In this document: piece after piece, positions 1-8,455 of the stretch
Layout: the number at the start of each line of letters is the position of its first letter
Numbering within the stretch: the stretch's first letter is position 1
DNA from: Pseudoalteromonas arctica A 37-1-2
GTDB lineage: Bacteria > Pseudomonadota > Gammaproteobacteria > Enterobacterales > Alteromonadaceae
Direction: 5' to 3'
Assembly (NCBI RefSeq): GCF_000238395.3
Contig: NZ_CP011026.1
Span: forward strand, 62,001-126,000
Length of the DNA: 64,000 nucleotides
Made by a program: the position numbers and the translations under genes
Notes under the pieces: model-generated
Told to the model about the DNA's origin: nothing
Seen by the model: only the letters and a program-made list of their open reading frames with translations
Databases searched by the model: none

Positions 1-699
1 GTTATCGTAAGACGTTTGCGCAGGGTAGGGAAACAACATAAATATGAGCGTAATCATGCCCGTGTAAGTAATCATTAAATGAAAAGGCAGGGCAAGCACA
101 GAGCTTAAATTGTGGGCATCTAACCACGTACGGCTACCTTTATTACGTCTAAAACTAAACATATCTTTAAAAATACGCTTATGAATAACCACACCCGATA
201 TAATGGCAATTAGCATAAAAAAGCTGGCAAAGCATACAATCCAGCGTGCTGTTATTGCATCCATATAATGTAAATCATAATGCAACCGATAAAAAAAGTT
301 ACCACCTTTAGTATCTACAAAGGGCTCAAGCTCTTTCATGGTATTAGGGTTTAACTGTGTGTTTTTAAACTGGCTGCGGCGCTGGCCTGGCTCTTTTGGC
401 TTTGCATAACCATAAATTAAATAAGGAATACGCGGCTCAGGTAATGTAATACGCCAGCTTGATGAGTTAGCTCCATGGTTAGCTAAGTAATCGAACCCTG
501 TAATTATTTGTTGTTTTTGCGCTTCTATACGCTGTGTTTGGGCTTGTACATTATGTATGGCAGGTTGATTCCACAGCGTTATTTCGTCTCTAAAAAAGCT
601 AAGTGTTCCTGCAAAAAATATTAAATATAATAACCAACAAACGAGTAACCCTACCCAAGTGTGTAACCAAGTCATCGATCTGAAAAAGCTGCCTTTCAT
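1..699 (-). CDS. PepSY-associated TM helix protein, 3' end cut off by window edge
   Basis: Reading leftward from the ATG at 699, the frame stays open to the window edge, so the C-terminus is missing. The visible part starts with a short basic stretch, then a transmembrane helix (LLVCWLLYLIFFAGTLSFF), a periplasmic segment of roughly 150 residues, and a second helix (FFMLIAIISGVVIHKRIFKD). That layout, ending in IFKDMFSFRRNKG and a WLDAHNL segment, is typical of the PepSY-TM family (PiuB-like iron-regulated membrane proteins). These often sit beside TonB-dependent siderophore receptors and may act as reductases or accessory factors for siderophore iron; that role is family knowledge, not shown here. 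Its start overlaps the stop of the upstream gene (ATGA), so the two are translationally coupled and probably share the Fur-like control site at 1108-1126. Confidence 0.85.
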   Translation of the reverse strand, partial: MKGSFFRSMTWLHTWVGLLVCWLLYLIFFAGTLSFFRDEITLWNQPAIHNVQAQTQRIEAQKQQIITGFDYLANHGANSSSWRITLPEPRIPYLIYGYAKPKEPGQRRSQFKNTQLNPNTMKELEPFVDTKGGNFFYRLHYDLHYMDAITARWIVCFASFFMLIAIISGVVIHKRIFKDMFSFRRNKGSRTWLDAHNLSSVLALPFHLMITYTGMITLIFMLFPYPAQTSYDN

Positions 700-1037
700 A
701 CCCAACCCTTTAGTAATGCAAGCAATCCGATAAACGCACCTGTACTTAGTAAAATACTGATCCACACTTTTCTTAATGATTTAACGCTAAAGGCATAAAT
801 AAATACTACGGCATAAATTAAAATGCTGATTGAAACACTAAACAGTACAGCGTCTTGCTTAGCTATTGGCAATACAAAACTTAATAACGCAGTACTTGCA
901 GAGGTAAAGGCATAGCCACCAATTATGGCAATAAAAAAACGTAAAAATACCAAAACTCGATAACTGCTTACGCTTTTTACTATAAGCGCAATTACGTTAA
1001 CCTTATCGAATGGCGCACTGTGCAAAGGTGCCTGCAT
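696..1037 (-). CDS. DUF3649-like small membrane protein
   Basis: This 113-residue protein has a short N-terminal cytoplasmic stretch and three hydrophobic helices: about residues 33-55 (FFIAIIGGYAFTSASTALLSF), 63-85 and 92-111. Size, topology and position directly upstream of a PepSY-TM gene match the DUF3649 family, which commonly accompanies PepSY and DUF3325 genes in iron-uptake clusters. The gene overlaps the downstream PepSY gene by four bases. A Fur-box-like sequence lies about 70 bp upstream. No catalytic residues can be pointed to and the biochemical role is unknown. The family assignment rests on pattern and context, so it is moderately sure. Confidence 0.7.
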   Translation of the reverse strand: MQAPLHSAPFDKVNVIALIVKSVSSYRVLVFLRFFIAIIGGYAFTSASTALLSFVLPIAKQDAVLFSVSISILIYAVVFIYAFSVKSLRKVWISILLSTGAFIGLLALLKGWV

Positions 1038-1107
1038 AGTTAATTAATCCTTTATTTAGAGCTGAGGACAAAACAGAGGCGCTATTATATATGTTACAAA
1101 TACAAAA

Positions 1108-1126
1108 GATAGCTATTCTCATTTGT
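1108..1126 (-). promoter_or_regulatory. Putative Fur box upstream of the DUF3649/PepSY pair
   Basis: On the minus strand the site contains AATGAGAATAGCTATC, close to the Fur consensus GATAATGAGAATCATTATC, with the central AATGAGAAT block intact and TATC at the end. It lies about 70 bp upstream of the DUF3649 start, a sensible place for an iron-responsive repressor. The seen part is the sequence match; iron control is inference supported by the type of genes downstream. Confidence 0.6.
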
Positions 1127-1259
1127 AATGTTGATATCCAAGTGAATTATTTCACCTTACTTAGTAAAATACTGATCTGTTATTGTTTAATGATATTGCA
1201 CAGACTGTATGTAAAGCTTAAGGTTAATAAACTGAGTAAAAATAAAGAGTGAAATAACG

Positions 1260-1616
1260 ATGAGTGATCACGAAAAACTAAATTACGTTGAGTTTCCTGC
1301 ATGTGACTTACCTGCTACTAAAGCTTTTTTTAGTCATGTATTTAATTGGCAGTTTACTGACTACGGCCCAGAATACACGGCGTTTAGCGGCCAAGGGCTT
1401 GATGGTGGCTTTTATAACGCACCGCTTAAATCGCTTACTCAAAACGGGGCTGCGCTCTTAGTTTTTTATAGTAATGATATTCACGATACCTACAAAAAAA
1501 TAGAACTGCATGGCGGCACAATATTAAAGCCTATTTTTGAATTTCCGGGTGGTTGTCGGTTTCATTTTGCAGAGCCAAGCGGGAACGAGTTTGCTGTATG
1601 GGCAGACAAGCATTAG
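1260..1616 (+). CDS. VOC (glyoxalase/bleomycin-resistance fold) family protein
   Basis: The 118-residue product has the single-module VOC layout: NYVEFPACDLPATKAFFSHV at the start (a beta strand followed by the helix of the first half), GGGT-like turns, and a C-terminal CRFHFAEPSGNEFAVW strand, where the family's metal-ligand Glu/His positions usually lie. Such proteins bind a divalent metal between paired beta-alpha-beta-beta-beta units and act as lyases, dioxygenases or binding proteins; the substrate cannot be told from sequence. It is transcribed alone, divergent from the iron-linked pair on its left. The start at 1260 follows an AGAGTG stretch as a weak ribosome site. Confidence 0.85.
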   Translation: MSDHEKLNYVEFPACDLPATKAFFSHVFNWQFTDYGPEYTAFSGQGLDGGFYNAPLKSLTQNGAALLVFYSNDIHDTYKKIELHGGTILKPIFEFPGGCRFHFAEPSGNEFAVWADKH

Positions 1617-1710
1617 GTTTTATAAGGGCTGTAGCTCGATTTAGCTTAAAGATCACGATTTTACTAACTAACGCTCGTTTTAATTAAAATAAACCGATTT
1701 TTTACCAACT

Positions 1711-1742
1711 CATTTATCCTAAATGGCCATTTAGGATAAATG
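1711..1742. repeat. Perfect 32-bp palindrome ahead of the UDG-like gene
   Basis: The left arm CATTTATCCTAAATGG is followed at once by its exact reverse complement, giving 32 bp of uninterrupted dyad symmetry. It ends 24 bp before the ATG of the uracil-DNA-glycosylase-like gene. There is no T-run on either side, so it is not a normal intrinsic terminator. It could be an operator for a dimeric regulator, or a 5'-UTR hairpin that would sit just upstream of the ribosome site. No protein binding can be claimed from sequence alone. Confidence 0.8.
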
Positions 1743-1766
1743 TTAAGCATTTAAGGCCAAATAAAC

Positions 1767-2348
1767 ATGAATAGTCACCAATTAATGGATCAAGTTAGTA
1801 AATGCGTGATCTGTGAACCTGATTTACCTTTGGGTGCTCGCCCAGTAATACAATTTAGCCCAAACGCACGTATTTTAATTGCGGGCCAAGCACCTAGTAT
1901 AAAAGTTCACGAAACCGGAGTGCCATTTAACGATGCAAGCGGCAACCGGCTACGAGAATGGCTTGGGCTAACACGTGATGAGTTTTATAACGCCAATAAT
2001 ATAGCCATTTTGCCAATGGGCTTTTGCTACCCGGGTAGGGGTAAGTCGGGTGATTTACCACCGAGAAAAGAATGTGCCCCAGCATGGCGCGAGCAATTAT
2101 TGGCTGCACTACCAAATATTGAGCTGACAATAGTATTAGGTAAATACGCGCAGGCGTATCATTTACCGGAGACTAAAAAAATGCCACTTACGGAGTTAGT
2201 AAAATCGTGGCGTGAGTATTGGCCAAATTATTTAGTGCTTCCACACCCCAGTCCGCGTAATAATATATGGCTTAAAAAGAATCCATGGTTTGCACAAGAT
2301 GTACTTCCGGAACTGGGTAAACGCATTGCTACTATTTTAAATAAGTAA
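1767..2348 (+). CDS. Uracil-DNA glycosylase superfamily protein
   Basis: The 193-residue product has the UDG-superfamily hallmarks in order: ILIAGQAPSIKVHETGVPF (the GxAP-type motif near residue 40, with the downstream Phe that stacks on uracil), the conserved LPMGFCYPGRG segment, and a late VLPHPSPRNN motif (the H-P-S loop). Two Cys in the N-terminal CVIC segment are suggestive, but the full set of four Fe-S cysteines of family 4 is not visible. Members remove uracil or act as related base-excision enzymes; this small single-domain type is usually annotated only as UDG family. It stands alone and is preceded by a 32-bp palindrome that may control it. Confidence 0.85.
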   Translation: MNSHQLMDQVSKCVICEPDLPLGARPVIQFSPNARILIAGQAPSIKVHETGVPFNDASGNRLREWLGLTRDEFYNANNIAILPMGFCYPGRGKSGDLPPRKECAPAWREQLLAALPNIELTIVLGKYAQAYHLPETKKMPLTELVKSWREYWPNYLVLPHPSPRNNIWLKKNPWFAQDVLPELGKRIATILNK

Positions 2349-2383
2349 TGCTTCTAGCATTAGGATTTATTGTAAAGGGGCGT

Positions 2384-2547
2384 TATACCAATCCGCAATA
2401 ATACTTAATCATTTTGCGGGGCTAAACGTGTCGCTACCTGTGTTAAAAAATTCTCATTTAGAACAACTAAATAGCGAATTTTTTGCCTAGCTATCAACAC
2501 GTTTTTCCATCCTCAAAATAGATCACTTAATTAAGCGAATTGGTATA
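2384..2547. repeat. MITE-like element with TATACCAAT terminal repeats
   Basis: The 164-bp element begins TATACCAATCCGC and ends GCGAATTGGTATA; the ends are inverted repeats with one mismatch in 13. Inside is a long hairpin: AAAAAATTC and ATTTAG pair with CTAAAT and GAATTTTTT around an AACAA loop. A similar element lies at 54172-54333 and a likely fragment near 25525. There is no coding capacity. This is a non-autonomous element or a repeated structured RNA; no related transposase is in the window. Confidence 0.6.
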
Positions 2548-2605
2548 CAGTTAACTTAAAAATTAACACTCCAATTAAAAACAATAACAAACGAGGCTGT
2601 CTAAT

Positions 2606-3484
2606 TTGAATGCATCTATATTAACCGAAGTAATACTTCCGCTCGCTCTTGCACTTATTATGTTTGGTATGGGTCTTGGGCTCACAACAAACGATTTTAC
2701 TCGTCTATTTAAAAACCCGCTCGCCATTGTTATGGGTTTAATAGGTCAACTTGTAGCAATGCCTTTATTAGCATTAGGGCTGTGTTATTTATTTAACCTA
2801 CCAACGCCTATCGCTATTGGTTTAATGATATTAGCTGCCTGCCCAGGCGGTACTATGTCAAATGTAGTAAGCCAGCTTGCTAAAGCTAATTTAGCGCTTT
2901 CGGTAAGTTTAACCGCTGCCTCTACCGCAATTAGTATAATAACCACACCGTTTATTATTGGCTTTGCTATGAGTCAGTTTGCCCCAGCAGACGATGCTAC
3001 TTTTTCTATTTTAACTACTTCATTAGGGCTATTTTTTATTACCTTAGTGCCAGTTGCTATAGGCATTTGGTTACGTCACTTTAAAAGTGATTTTGCCATT
3101 AAAGCAGAGCCGTTTTTTAGACGCTTCTCGTTGTTTTTTATGCTTATGATGATTGCCGCACTAGTAATAAAAGAGCGCGATTTATTAGTTAGCTCATTTA
3201 ACGATGTATTTTGGGCGTGCATAGCACTTAATATTGGTTCAATGGTTGTTGGTTGGTTAATTGCTAAGTGTTCAAAATTAAATTTAACTGATTCGCTGAC
3301 GCTTTCAATTGAGGTTGGAATTCAAAATGCATCGTTAGCTATTTTAATTGCTATTAGCTTTTTGAATAAACCAGAATACGCGGTTACCGGTGGCGTGTAT
3401 GGCCTTGCTATGTTTATAGGGCCACTGCTATTAATTGGCGGGTTAAAGCTTAAAAATAAACGTACCGCTAGGGCTGTTAACTAG
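2606..3484 (+). CDS. Bile acid:sodium symporter (BASS) family transporter
   Basis: The 292-residue protein is almost wholly hydrophobic, with about nine or ten membrane helices. Family landmarks are LALALIMFGMGLGL in the first helix, the LAACPGGTMSNVVSQLAKAN segment (the crossover region with conserved Gly, Asn and Ser for sodium and substrate), and VGIQNASLAILIA near residue 235. BASS proteins import organic anions with sodium; marine bacterial members may handle pantothenate, keto acids or similar compounds, but the substrate cannot be read here. Translation probably starts at a TTG at 2606, because ACGAGG lies at a good distance upstream and the first helix follows directly. The gene is alone, downstream of a MITE-like element. 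Confidence 0.88.
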   Translation: MNASILTEVILPLALALIMFGMGLGLTTNDFTRLFKNPLAIVMGLIGQLVAMPLLALGLCYLFNLPTPIAIGLMILAACPGGTMSNVVSQLAKANLALSVSLTAASTAISIITTPFIIGFAMSQFAPADDATFSILTTSLGLFFITLVPVAIGIWLRHFKSDFAIKAEPFFRRFSLFFMLMMIAALVIKERDLLVSSFNDVFWACIALNIGSMVVGWLIAKCSKLNLTDSLTLSIEVGIQNASLAILIAISFLNKPEYAVTGGVYGLAMFIGPLLLIGGLKLKNKRTARAVN

Positions 3485-3769
3485 GACTTTTAATTAGGGC
3501 ATGTTGACCAAGTTAGCTTAATTTAAGGCTACGTATAACGTAGCCGTAAACTCCAGTCTAAAAATACCACCTGTTAAATGTATGCTCTGCACCCATCGCG
3601 TCAACAAGTTGTAGGCTTATAAAACACTCTCAAGCTTGAATATTGCACTAGGCGCAGAGCTTGTTTGCGCGAGAGTGAAGCTTCTAATTACTAGGGCGCA
3701 TTTTAGGATGGGATAAGAGTGTAAGTAATATGGGGTAAAAAAGCAGTTAATTATTTGGTTACTAAAACT
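3485..3769. other. Intergenic stretch with REP-like sequence and a small hairpin
   Basis: No gene is visible. At 3528-3546 a hairpin GGCTACG/CGTAGCC follows the transporter gene but has no T-tail. AGGGCATGTTGACC near 3498 resembles the end of the MITE-like element at 16001. Between about 3640 and 3700 the text GGCGCAGAGCTTGTTTGCGC followed by GAGAGTGAAGCTTCTAATTA recurs in variant form near 31100 and 61160, marking a dispersed REP-like family. Confidence 0.5.
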
Positions 3770-3789
3770 GCGCCTCAAATATGAGGCGC
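3770..3789 (-). terminator. Intrinsic terminator of the Pro/Glu-rich membrane protein gene
   Basis: On the minus strand GCGCCTCA and TGAGGCGC pair around a four-base loop, followed by AGTTTTAG. It lies 15 bp past the stop codon at 3804. Confidence 0.75.
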
Positions 3790-3803
3790 TACTTTAAAAC
3801 TTA

Positions 3804-5441
3804 CTATTTGGTTTGCATGTTTTTAGCGCGTTCTTCTGCATCTATTAATGCTTGTGATTTAGGGGCGCGTTTTTTCTCTTCTATTTTGGGCTTTTCAGCC
3901 GAGTCAGGATCCCAGCTTGAGTCTAACGATAAGTTAGCAAATGGATTGTTACTGACCGCTTTTTTAGGCTCAATTACTGGCTCATCAACTAGCGGTGTTG
4001 TTTGTGCTTGCTCAGGTATCGCGTCTTCTTTTTTAGGCATCGGCTTTTCACCAGGTAATGGTGCATCTGGGTTAAATGTACGCACCTCTGGTTCTTTAAA
4101 GTCTTGCTCGGTTGTATACGTAGTCGATTGAGCGTCAGATATTTGCTCTGGAGCGTGTAAATCTATAACCGGCTCACTCGCTGTTACTGGCTCAGGAGTA
4201 GTAATAACCGGCTCTACAGTGTTATGTTCGGCTTCTATTGGCGCAGATTCCGTTACTTGCGCTGTATAGTGCTTACGTTGTTTTTTTACTGGCTTTGCAT
4301 CTGGGTCAAAGTCGCGTACCTCTGGCTCATTAAAGCTGCTGGCATTTTTAATGCGCTCTAAGGTTGTTTTAGCGGCGGCTTCAAACTCGGCGGTATTAGG
4401 TTCAGGTTTTTGTTTTACTTCGTTAAACGTAGCGGTACTTGTTTGCTCTAAAGTATCTGCTGGCTCCATTTGTGCAGACTCAATTTCACTTGTTTGCGAT
4501 GGAGTAACTACGTTGTTTTGCTCATCTGAGATCTGCGCTGTGTTAGTAGGTTCCACTGACTCTTCATTTGTCGCTGCGCTGCTCTCAACTGCTTTATTAT
4601 TTTGAGTTGCTTCGTTAATGACGACAGGCTCAATCTTTGGCTCTTTTGTTGTTTGTACTGGCTTTGTTTCTTTAATTTCAGGTTTAGCTGGCGTAGCAAT
4701 TTTTTCTGATTTAACTTCAGGTGGAGCCGCTATAGTCGGTTCTGCCATCGTTTTACTTTGTTTTGCACGGCGCAGGCGCACGACTACTATAGCGCCAATA
4801 AGTACCACTATAACAAGTATTAAAGTGGGTAAAAGTAACGAGCTTGGGCTTTGTGCTACAGGTTGCGGCGCAATTACAGGCGCTGGTTTAGTTAACACCG
4901 GTGCTGGTTTTACAAGTACAGGATTTTCAGGCGTAGGTTGAACGCTTTGCTCTGGCGTCGCCGGTTTTACTTGCTCTATCACAGCTTCGTTTTTTTGCTC
5001 TATAACTACTTGCTCGGGTGCTGCTTTTGTTGGCTCTGCATCAATTACTATTTCGTTACTGTTGGTATTTAGCTGATCGTTTATTTGTTGTTTTTGATCA
5101 TTAGTTAAATTAAGGGTTTGCTCGTTGATGCTTTCTTTAACAGCTTCTTCAGTAGGTTTAATTACAGGGGCAGGTTCAACAATTTTAGGTTGTGGCTGAG
5201 TAATAATAGTCGGCTCAGGCTCTATTATTTGGGGCTTAGGTTGTGCTTGAATTTCTTTTGGCTTATTACAGTTATTTTTGTAATCACGCGCAGCTTTACG
5301 ATATTTTTGACTCGCTTTCTTATTACTATTTTGCTGCATTTCTTGTTTAATTAAAATGCACATAGCTTCGTTGTATGCAGCACTTTGCGCACTATAAAAT
5401 AAGGCAAAGCAAAGGGTAAATCTAATTAGTTTTGATATCAT
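3804..5441 (-). CDS. Large Pro/Glu/Thr-rich single-pass membrane protein of unknown function
   Basis: I do not recognise a named family. The 545-residue protein has a signal peptide (residues 1-20, cleaved near AQSAA), a short Lys-rich periplasmic segment with two Cys, a long low-complexity Pro/Glu/Gln tract (about 60-200), one transmembrane helix (about 202-222, LLLPTLILVIVVLIGAIVVV) followed by RLRR, and another 320 residues of acidic Pro/Glu/Thr/Ser-rich sequence predicted to be cytosolic. Two short repeats, EPEVRDFDPDAKP and EPEVRTFNPDAPL, recur in the cytosolic part, and the C-terminus has SSWDPDSAEKP. The layout (periplasmic stalk, one helix, disordered cytosolic tail) loosely recalls FimV/TonB-like scaffolds, but no LysM or TPR is seen. 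It is monocistronic with its own terminator. Confidence 0.75.
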   Translation of the reverse strand: MISKLIRFTLCFALFYSAQSAAYNEAMCILIKQEMQQNSNKKASQKYRKAARDYKNNCNKPKEIQAQPKPQIIEPEPTIITQPQPKIVEPAPVIKPTEEAVKESINEQTLNLTNDQKQQINDQLNTNSNEIVIDAEPTKAAPEQVVIEQKNEAVIEQVKPATPEQSVQPTPENPVLVKPAPVLTKPAPVIAPQPVAQSPSSLLLPTLILVIVVLIGAIVVVRLRRAKQSKTMAEPTIAAPPEVKSEKIATPAKPEIKETKPVQTTKEPKIEPVVINEATQNNKAVESSAATNEESVEPTNTAQISDEQNNVVTPSQTSEIESAQMEPADTLEQTSTATFNEVKQKPEPNTAEFEAAAKTTLERIKNASSFNEPEVRDFDPDAKPVKKQRKHYTAQVTESAPIEAEHNTVEPVITTPEPVTASEPVIDLHAPEQISDAQSTTYTTEQDFKEPEVRTFNPDAPLPGEKPMPKKEDAIPEQAQTTPLVDEPVIEPKKAVSNNPFANLSLDSSWDPDSAEKPKIEEKKRAPKSQALIDAEERAKNMQTK

Positions 5442-5513
5442 GAAGTTATGCGCGCTTAAATATTAATAGTTTGATTTTAAGCGCAAAATTAAAAATTATC
5501 CAGAGTAATACAA

Positions 5514-6980
5514 CTAATCAATAACCATAAGGCTGCGATATTCATCGTAAGCAAATTGGTCGGTCATACCGCTTATATAATCTTGGATTAATCTACAACG
5601 ATAATAAAACTCGTATGCCGCAAAGTGATCGGGCTCTTCTTGCATCGCATCTATTGCGTGTTGGTAACTATTTAAGTGCTTTTTAGAGAGCTTTTTGACA
5701 AGTCGCGACTCTATTAATAAACGTAAATCGCCATTTAGTGCACGCTTAAAGTCATCCTTGTTTAGTAGCAGTAATGGTTTATAGCAATCGAGCAAACCAT
5801 TAATTATGCGATACCCTTGTAGCTCTAATTTTTCGACTTCTTTGTTTGAAAATACATGCTCAAGCGCTACCTGCTTTAGTGTTTTAGTTACTGCATGTAG
5901 ATGGCTTCTATCTTCTAAAAGCGCTTGGTTAAAATCGCCATGATAAATAGGTTCTATATTTTCGATAAAGCGTTTTGCGGCGTGATTTACTAGCGGATGT
6001 AGCAATGCAACCCGCAAGTATATAAAAAATTCACTATTAAAATTATAGGGTTGTGCTTGTGCACGCTCTAGTGCGTAGTCTACGGCTTTGTCTACAAAAT
6101 TTTGATGTTGAGCGTCGTCGATTAACAGATTTATTAATACTTTTTTGTAACTACTTTTAAGTTTTTCGCACAGCAACTCAGTGCTTATTATGTCTTTTTC
6201 TACGGCGTCTTCTATGTCGGCTAGGCAATACGAAATGTCGTCGGCGGCTTCCATTATGTAACTTGCGGGATGGCGGCAGTAAGGCTCAATAGTGAGCTCT
6301 TTTTGCAATGCCTCAACAAAGGTTTTTTCGCTGTAGTAGTAACCTACTTTTTTCATTAAGTAGTTTTTATTTTGCGGTATGTCTTTTGTATCAAGCCCCG
6401 CAGGGCGAGTGTATTTTAAAATACCGGCGCTTTGGCTGTAGGTTAAATTAAGCGTTTGCAAAGAATGAATTATACGTATGCCTTGAGCGTTGCCTTCAAA
6501 GTTACAAATATCAAGTGCAAGGTGTTTAAAAACAACACCTATACCGGTGTTTGGCTCTTTACAGCGCTCGGGTGTTACGCTTGCTAGGTTGTTATTAAAC
6601 CAGTGGTTAATAGCCGCTTCGCCAAAATGCCCAAACGGTGGGTTGCCTATGTCGTGCATTAAGCAGGCCATTTCTACTAGGCTTTCTAGCGGGCGCTCTA
6701 GCTCGGTTAAGCCGTAATCTTTTTGTTGCTCGTAGCTTAAATTAGCAAAAATACGTTGCACTATAAAACGACCAACTTGTTGAACTTCAAGCGAATGGGT
6801 AAGGCGAGATCGTACAGCTGCGTTGCGCTCAAGCGGAAACACTTGGGTTTTTTGCTGCAGCCTGCGAATAGCGGCACTGTTAATAATACGGCCACGGTCG
6901 CTTTCTAGCGCCATCTGTAAGTTAGAGGTTGTGCGGTACATTCGTGCTGGCGTTATTTTTTTACTAAAATCTATGGTCAT
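5514..6980 (-). CDS. dgt: dGTPase family dNTP triphosphohydrolase
   Basis: The 488-residue protein is a full-length Dgt-type HD hydrolase. It carries RLTHSLEV (His62), then ACLMHDIGNPPFGHFGEAA (the His-Asp pair at about 109-110 with the family's GNPPFGH signature), and the later YIMEAADDISYCLADIEDA helix with the final metal Asp. Dgt splits dGTP to deoxyguanosine and triphosphate, trimming the dNTP pool; family members can also limit phage replication by dNTP depletion. The start at ATG 6980 fits E. coli-like lengths. The gene stands alone between a terminator-bounded gene and the divergent phosphodiesterase gene. Confidence 0.95.
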   Translation of the reverse strand: MTIDFSKKITPARMYRTTSNLQMALESDRGRIINSAAIRRLQQKTQVFPLERNAAVRSRLTHSLEVQQVGRFIVQRIFANLSYEQQKDYGLTELERPLESLVEMACLMHDIGNPPFGHFGEAAINHWFNNNLASVTPERCKEPNTGIGVVFKHLALDICNFEGNAQGIRIIHSLQTLNLTYSQSAGILKYTRPAGLDTKDIPQNKNYLMKKVGYYYSEKTFVEALQKELTIEPYCRHPASYIMEAADDISYCLADIEDAVEKDIISTELLCEKLKSSYKKVLINLLIDDAQHQNFVDKAVDYALERAQAQPYNFNSEFFIYLRVALLHPLVNHAAKRFIENIEPIYHGDFNQALLEDRSHLHAVTKTLKQVALEHVFSNKEVEKLELQGYRIINGLLDCYKPLLLLNKDDFKRALNGDLRLLIESRLVKKLSKKHLNSYQHAIDAMQEEPDHFAAYEFYYRCRLIQDYISGMTDQFAYDEYRSLMVID

Positions 6981-7143
6981 CTTTATACTTGTCCTTTTTT
7001 ACAATTGATGACTGGCATAGTTTTTAGCACATAGTCATTTGTCTTTAATATACAGGGTTTAATCTATCAGTTTGTATCATAAAGTAACAACTTGCTTTAA
7101 AATAATTTTTTGAGTAATTGTTGTGCATTTATAGGTGTTTATA

Positions 7144-8364
7144 ATGAAACAGTGGATTTTAAAGGCAGTATCAATTTGCCTAATGTTAGGAATGAACAGC
7201 GCATTTGCTGCAAAAGAGCAAACTGTGGTGCTTGTATCAATTGATGGCCTGCGTTGGGATTATATTGAAAAACACGGCGCGCCAAATTTAAAAGCAATGG
7301 CCGAGCGCGGTGTTCGCGCACAAAAACTAATACCTGTTTATCCAACTAAAACGTTTCCTAATCATATTTCTATTATTACTGGCTTACTGCCAGTAAACCA
7401 TGGCATTGTTGATAATAGCTTTTGTGATAAAGCGCGTAAAAACGACTGTTACAGCATGGGCAAAGCATTGGGCGATAGCACATGGGTAAAGGGTATTCCG
7501 CTTTGGAATTTAGCAAAAATGCAGGGGCTTAAATCGGCTACTTATTTTTGGCCTGAGTCAGATGCATTATTTAACGGCATGACACCAGATTACTTTTATC
7601 ACTATTCTAAATACAGCGATTACCAAAGCCGTGTTGATCAAATTATTCAGTGGTTAAGTTTACCAAAAGCACAGCGCCCACGTTTTATTGCGAGTTACTT
7701 TTCGCTAGTTGATAGCATGGGCCATGAATTTGGGCCAGACGCACCACAAACGCGTGATGCAGTTAAACAGCTTGATGAATTAATGGGGCAATTACAAACT
7801 CGCTTAAGTAAATTAGAGCAAGAGGTAAACTTAGTTATTGTGTCGGATCATGGTATGACGAGTATAGATCCAGATAAAAGCATTGATGTAACCACACTGC
7901 CTCAAGATGAAAACTTTTTAGTTAAAAATACTGGCCCACGTTTACTTATTTATACCCAACCGGATGCTAAAAACGCTGATATTGAAGGTTACAAAGCACG
8001 TTTACGAGATGCGTCAAACGGTCGTTATGCAGTATTAACTGACGAACAATTAGCAGCGTATCATTACAATAAAGGCACTCGCGTAGGCGATATTGTGGTG
8101 CAAACTACAGCGCCAGCGGTATTTACCAATGGTAAAAAACCAACCTATTTAGGGACTCACGGTTATGCATATACCGAGGATATGGCAGCATCATTTATTG
8201 CTGTAGGCCCTGCATTTAAACAAGGTGTAAGCCTTAAAGAAGTAAATAACCTTGATATTTACCCAGTACTTGCAAAAGTGATGGGACTTAAATTGTTAAA
8301 CAAAGTAGATGGCAATGGTAAAACATTAATGCCAGCAATTAAGCAAAAAATCGTTGTGCATTAG
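7144..8364 (+). CDS. Secreted alkaline-phosphatase-superfamily nucleotide pyrophosphatase/phosphodiesterase
   Basis: The product has a signal peptide ending near NSAFA and then the NPP-type phosphodiesterase core: LVSIDGLRWDY (first metal Asp), IPVYPTKTFPNH (nucleophile Thr), SLVDSMGHEFGPD (metal Asp/His), VIVSDHGMTS (Asp-His) and a late GTHGYAYTED (His). This matches ectonucleotide pyrophosphatase/phosphodiesterase enzymes that cleave nucleotide phosphodiesters outside the cytoplasm, a plausible phosphorus-scavenging role. I place the start at ATG 7144, not the in-frame GTG at 7135, because AGGTG at 7134-7137 makes a good ribosome site and the signal peptide then begins MKQWILK. Confidence 0.93.
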   Translation: MKQWILKAVSICLMLGMNSAFAAKEQTVVLVSIDGLRWDYIEKHGAPNLKAMAERGVRAQKLIPVYPTKTFPNHISIITGLLPVNHGIVDNSFCDKARKNDCYSMGKALGDSTWVKGIPLWNLAKMQGLKSATYFWPESDALFNGMTPDYFYHYSKYSDYQSRVDQIIQWLSLPKAQRPRFIASYFSLVDSMGHEFGPDAPQTRDAVKQLDELMGQLQTRLSKLEQEVNLVIVSDHGMTSIDPDKSIDVTTLPQDENFLVKNTGPRLLIYTQPDAKNADIEGYKARLRDASNGRYAVLTDEQLAAYHYNKGTRVGDIVVQTTAPAVFTNGKKPTYLGTHGYAYTEDMAASFIAVGPAFKQGVSLKEVNNLDIYPVLAKVMGLKLLNKVDGNGKTLMPAIKQKIVVH

Positions 8365-8419
8365 CTTAATCTAAAAGAGCGCGTAAGCGCTCTGCAGGGA
8401 AGAACATGTTAAAACTTTA

Positions 8420-8446
8420 AAGTGGGCTATTTAGCCCACTTTTTTA
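8420..8446. terminator. Bidirectional intrinsic terminator between convergent genes
   Basis: AAGTGGGCTA and TAGCCCACTT pair perfectly around a two-base loop, with T-runs (or A-runs) on both sides. It serves the phosphodiesterase gene on plus and the metalloprotease gene on minus. A second hairpin AGAGCGC/GCGCTCT at 8376-8393 has no T-tail. Confidence 0.9.
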
Positions 8447-8455
8447 TTGGGCAGC

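Noticed and set aside
3781..4941. Several plus-strand frames opposite the Pro/Glu-rich protein gene
   Set aside because: Low-complexity codons on the minus strand give Ser/Val/Gly-rich frames on the plus strand; there are no ribosome sites or family patterns.
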